A DNA stretch of 64,000 nt. Source: Sclerodactyla briareus (taxonomy: Eukaryota > Echinodermata > Holothuroidea > Dendrochirotida > Sclerodactylidae). The stretch lies in contig JAODTK010000367.1 of the NCBI GenBank assembly GCA_026419785.1, positions 248,001 to 312,000 of the forward strand, in the 5' to 3' direction. The notes beneath the pieces were generated by a model. That model was not told the origin of the DNA and did not search any database. It saw nothing but the letters and a program-made list of their open reading frames with translations. Numbering within the stretch: the first letter of the stretch is position 1; each line of letters begins with the position of its first letter. Made by a program: the position numbers and the translations under genes. Below, in pieces: positions 59,752-64,000 of the stretch.

Positions 59752-62700
59752 CAAAATATTTTGTTTATATCTCACCTCCAAGACAGATGTTAAATACACG
59801 GTACCCATGATCACAACAGTGTCTGAAATTTAATTTGCATTTCCTGTATTTCCTAATCAAGAAAGTGTGTGTCATCTAATATCTACAATCACCCTAATAT
59901 GACAAGGATCACTCACATGCTTCAAACGTCAGTCATTCCTGTTTTTAGTCTTTTCTGGAGGCCTTTGACTCCCAGCCTGCCACAATCTCCTAAAATTGGC
60001 AGTGAGATGCTTCTAATAGTTTCATACAAGTTGTAAGAGGTAAATTAACCTTTTAACTGACCTGAATCGAAAGGAGTAAGAGAAGAAGCACTAAGAGTCC
60101 TAACATCAGACTTGCCTGGACCGTTACAGCCCTTACAACAACATATGCTTACCCACTCATGCTCCGTTGGATAGATATCAATGTTGTGATTTTTTGGCAT
60201 GTTATAGGCCTATACTGGGTGGCTGGCCCCTTACAGCCTTGTTTCAGACATTTCTTTCAGACTGATTATATCACTTTATAGGCAGACAAGCGCGACATGA
60301 AAACAATGCATTTGTTGCTATCTCACTCGAAGTCCAGGGCAACGCTATTATTTTACAGTGGCTGTCCCCCGAGCTAAATGCCCAACCAGCTATTTAGAGA
60401 TCCCTTAAAAAATACCTGACCAGAGAAATGAAATTAAAATATATAGCTTCATCATTTACCATGACCCCTTGCCTGTCACCCAAAGCCGCGGTGGCAATCA
60501 TGGATTGGCCGATGGAGGGTCAGAGTTTCCTTCAGCAGTGAGCACGTGAGCCTGCACTAATGCCTCACTATGGCACTGTCCCCTGGCATGACCATCACAA
60601 CATCATTCTTGGCCTGTTAATTTCCCCCATTGTCCCACAACCTTTTCATTTTTCATTTTCTAATTTCTGCCTGTGTTTCAAAATGTACCCTCTCAGCAAT
60701 TCATGAAAATGAGGGAGGGAAGGTTGGCTTGTGGGGAATGAGGGTAGACCTAAGTGATGTGGTGTCGCAGTTTCTGTAAGCGAACCCTCCTTCCCCGGCA
60801 ACTGCAGCCATCACTTCCGTAGCCGCCGCTGCTTGTGCTCTGAGGTTTTCGTTTTGTAGTTTTTTTTTTTGTTGAGGCCTTGCCTTGTGGGCGCACCCAT
60901 GGTAGTAGACTAGAAATATCGGGAATTTCAATCGTTCTCTGCCACGCATCTACTTATTTGCTTTATTGGCTGGGTATTAATCTGCAGTTCATTACAAATG
61001 GTCAATGCGATTTTGCTCTGCCAGTGCTAGACCTATTGGTCAATCAAGCTCTATTTTGTGTGCAATACTTCCTTCATCAAGGCCTAGATGCCACTGACTT
61101 TAATATTGAATCTGGTGCTAGGGAATTGGCCACCTAGATGCGCAAAAAAAGTTTTGGTCATTTCCATATCATTCCCCTAAAGTTCTTCCGAGTATTGCCT
61201 GCCTATGTCTGTCTGTCGCATCGGGCCAGACATGGCAAGCTACGGTAGGCCTAACTATAAGCCTAAAGTATGGCTCTCCAGTGACTCGTGTTTTCATTAA
61301 CAGTGTGGAAGGGTAGACACAAAAGTTATCTACATTCTGCAAATTCTAACCGCACAATGACGGGGGAAACTATCCACAAAATCTCAGAATTAAGAATCTT
61401 CACAGAAATGAATCATATATGGCACCATACCTGCCTCAACATTGCATAATTTAGCCGCAAAAAAATTGGCGTATCATGCTCGCCACCGAAACCGTGGTTT
61501 ACTGCAGTACATTTGCGCGAACCGTTCGTTTTTGGGTACATTTCCCAGTATGCCCCCGCGCGTTCAATTGGCTTTTGCAAAATTGTTGCACGGGAGACAT
61601 AGGGCGAAAAAGTAGTTTACGTTACGTATATAAGTCTGCATGCGACGGACCGCTCCGAACACTTCATCGAGTTGACCATGTCATGTCGGCGAGCAAAGAC
61701 GGATATAGCACACTCGGCTCAAACAGTTGTCTCTGTGCTTTACTTAGAAGTAAACCACAGAGGTGAAATATAATTTTATTTAGGATTAGCAGTCCACTTG
61801 CAACGACCCCCTCGAAAGGACTTGATCATTATGATGTTTCGGCAATTGAAATTAGAGGTGGTCCCATAAAATAACCCCCAATATAGCCTTGATCAGTCCG
61901 AAAATAAAGGAAGCTGATTTCGCTCGAAGTCAATGAGGAGCACATTGCCAGAGACGACTCGCTGCCACACCACCGCCGTTGCCAGGGCCACGTGCGAACA
62001 GTGCTTTCGTAAGAATTGTGTTCGCCTAGTGTTTTGACTGTTGTAAGAAACGATACAGGGGACGTGAAATCGGATATGTCTGTCAAATTCATTCAATGAA
62101 CTGTGTTCAAATGAGGCTATTATTCCTAAAATAATAGCACTTTACGTGCCTTGCCTGCAGTCTCACGGCGATTGATAGCTAGGCCTAGGGAAGAAAAAAC
62201 AAACCACGAACAGCCAAGATAGGACACCGACAAGAACAATAGCCATAGGGTCAAATTTAACCCACTAGGCCTACGGTGAGGCCGTACAGTCAATGTTAGG
62301 GAACACGACAGCTGAACTGCCCTGACATTCTTGAAGTTTTTCATTCGGGTGTTTGAATAAAGGTATTTTTAGTAGAAATCGATAGGGTTAGGCGGACTGA
62401 GCTGTCTAATTCTTATTTTTCAAACGAGGAAAGTCAGGGAAGTCAGCAGTCGTGTTCCCTAACATTGACTTGTACCCCCCGGTTCACTGTAAGGCCTAGT
62501 GTTAAATTTGACCTTTTATGGTTATTGTGTGGAGGGGCCTTAGGGTCACGAACAGGATTCGAATCTTTTTCACTGATGTCCGGAAAAGCCACAGTCTGTG
62601 AATTGTCTACAATCCTTACTTTTCAATAATTTCTCCGAGAATTAAACACTCCAGATTTTAGGAGACAAAATTCCAGTCCTGCGCACATCTATGCCATCTC

Positions 62701-62762
62701 GATACATTCGATCCGATTACGTCCGATTGATATATCAAATTCACATCAACATCACGTTACCG
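59752..62762. other. intergenic; CpG-rich patch near 61.5-61.7 kb
   Basis: At 61470-61700 CpG density rises and a TATA-like gtatataagt (61625-61635) appears about 45 bases before an ATG in good context, but the following 31-codon frame is unrecognised. TAGGCCTA words occur near 60210, 61243, 62180 and 62267. Confidence 0.4.
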
Positions 62763-62850
62763 AAAGGCTGGTGTAGTGGTTAACATTAACATTTTCGGAT
62801 CTCGCGACCCGGGTTGGATTCCTGTCGAGTCCTGTCGTGCGCGCAGTTTC
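62763..62850 (+). mobile_element. tRNA-like SINE head, different family
   Basis: tggtgtagtggttaac (box A) and gggttggattcc (box B) lie about 45 bases apart, as in tRNA-derived SINEs. The body after 62850 does not match the other SINEs here. Confidence 0.4.
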
Positions 62851-63455
62851 CGTTTTTCCGTTTTGAGGACAGCTAGTGAATGTGGATTGTGTTTATTTTA
62901 CGTGTTCCTAACTTATTTTACCCAGTCTCAATTGGGGTTCATGTCGCGTTAAATACCATAGTTTTTAGGAGGGCAGGTGTAGCTTTGTCAAGCGGCAGCT
63001 ACAGCTTGTTTTAACATTTTTAGCCGCATTTTGCTTGCGGTCAAAATCATAGCCATGACCGATCACAGCAGCCATGCCAAGTAGGGAACTTTGTGTACAG
63101 CAGAAATAAAAGCTCTTTCAGAGCACAAAACATATCTAGGGACATAGACAAAGCAACAAAATTCTGAAACGGAGGGGGTGACTCGACGTGCTTTAACACT
63201 ATCTTTTCGAAGGTCATTTATAGATGCAAAAATGTTCTCCTACCCAAGAACCGCCAAGACTATGGATGACATCGATTGTACACAAAACTTGTGCACCATG
63301 TCCACCCCCATGAAATCTCCGATGAGCTAGCGACCCCCCAGTGGGCACTTACTGCAGTTGCTGCCGCTATTTTGGAGGTTTCAGCGAAATTAGGAATTAA
63401 GTCGTTCGAGTCGACAGAATCTTGGTGGGAGGGGTAACATTAGTCCGACAAAACA
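62851..63455. other. intergenic
   Basis: Nothing recognised. Confidence 0.5.
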
Positions 63456-63720
63456 TGCGAGGTCATTTCAAGGTCATCCGGAGGTCAATTGTATAATTTA
63501 TTCGGTTTTTCAACTTCGTCAGGGACGGGAAAAAACGTGGTGGGTGGGGGGGTCAACATTGTCCCGCAAAACGTCATTTCAGGTCATAGAAGGTCAAATT
63601 TGCGGATTTTTCAAACTTTGGTCGGATTTGAACGGAAACTTGGTGGATGTAAACTACATTTGTCCTGATTTTAAAGTGGAGGTCATTTTTAAGGTCATAG
63701 AGGCAAGCTTTTTTCATTTT
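63456..63720 (+). repeat. AGGTCA-type dispersed repeat, two units
   Basis: 'gaggtcatttcaaggtcatccggaggtcaa' is followed by 'caggtcatagaaggtcaaattt', 'ggatttgaacggaaacttggtgg', then 'ggaggtcatttttaaggtcat'. These are the same words as at 23.5, 40.7 and 42.5 kb. Confidence 0.72.
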
Positions 63721-64000
63721 TTCAAATGAGGGGAACGAGACTGTCAATCTCATTTGATATGGACAGGGTATCATGACCAAGGCTGGAGGGAGTGGGATAT
63801 ATCAAACTCAGGTTACGCGCTCAAAAAAAAATTACATGAAAAAGATTCTTTATTTTCTAGACCCTTCCACATCCCCATCATTTTATTCGCGAGTATGAAT
63901 GCCTGCATTCGTTGGTTGTTATGTGAAAAAAAAAACCCACAAAAGCAGTTAAGGCCACGTTCAGTAGTTTCTCAAAATGCATTACAGAGTGTATGCGATA
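63721..64000. other. intergenic, window end
   Basis: Nothing recognised. Confidence 0.5.

Noticed and set aside
61476-61766. Promoter plus small gene at a CpG-rich patch with TATA-like box
   Set aside because: The downstream frame is short and unrecognised, and one TATA-like word is weak evidence.
1-64000. CRISPR arrays, operons, bacterial or phage genes
   Set aside because: No regularly spaced direct repeats with unique spacers, no gene clusters and no prokaryotic coding density anywhere in the window.

Overview
This window looks like nuclear DNA of a marine invertebrate, most probably a deuterostome and perhaps an echinoderm. The evidence is indirect. There are no dense operons, no Shine-Dalgarno-led ORFs and no long intact ORF. 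Instead there are metazoan non-LTR retrotransposons, a Penelope-like element, tRNA-derived SINEs, MITE-like palindromic repeats, AT/AC/CATA microsatellites and one seven-transmembrane receptor gene. The species call is inference (recurrent TAGGCCTA-type motifs, TGACCT-rich dispersed repeats, CR1/L2-like LINEs); phylum confidence is about 0.5.

Layout. 0-13.5 kb: mostly unrecognised intergenic DNA with a 236-bp tandem duplication, a TGACCT-rich repeat block, a 45-nt T run and dispersed repeats. 13.56-21.7 kb: two tandem copies of a 2.6-kb unit separated by AT arrays, then the C-terminal part of a Penelope-like element (minus strand), then inverted and direct copies of the unit end. 23.5-26.5 kb: intergenic, with one weak exon candidate and one weak secreted-PLA2-like fragment. 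27.1-29.5 kb: a CR1/Jockey-like LINE (2A-like motif, endonuclease, reverse transcriptase). 30.6-31.9 kb: a 5'-truncated L2-like LINE with its own 3' tail. 32-34.7 kb: SINE copies, an AC microsatellite and AGGTCA-rich tandem repeats. 35.8-38.0 kb (minus): an apparently intronless aminergic, histamine H1/muscarinic-like class A GPCR, the only host-type gene I can identify. 40-49 kb: a complete small MITE, TGACCT satellite, and a 2.25-kb segment with long terminal inverted repeats that also holds a LINE 3' fragment. 50.8-52.8 kb (minus): a third LINE type with a YVDD box. 55.3-56.9 kb: dispersed repeat, SINE and a second copy of the 27-kb LINE. 58.6-64 kb: AT array, full SINE, intergenic DNA and AGGTCA repeats.

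Sequence quality matters here. The GPCR and every LINE need several frame changes to be read. The two 2.6-kb copies differ mainly by single-base indels, yet share a 99-base stretch with no difference. This pattern fits an incompletely polished long-read assembly, so 'broken' genes should not be called pseudogenes without raw-read checks. No coordinated gene system is visible; apart from the receptor, the content is mobile-element biology.
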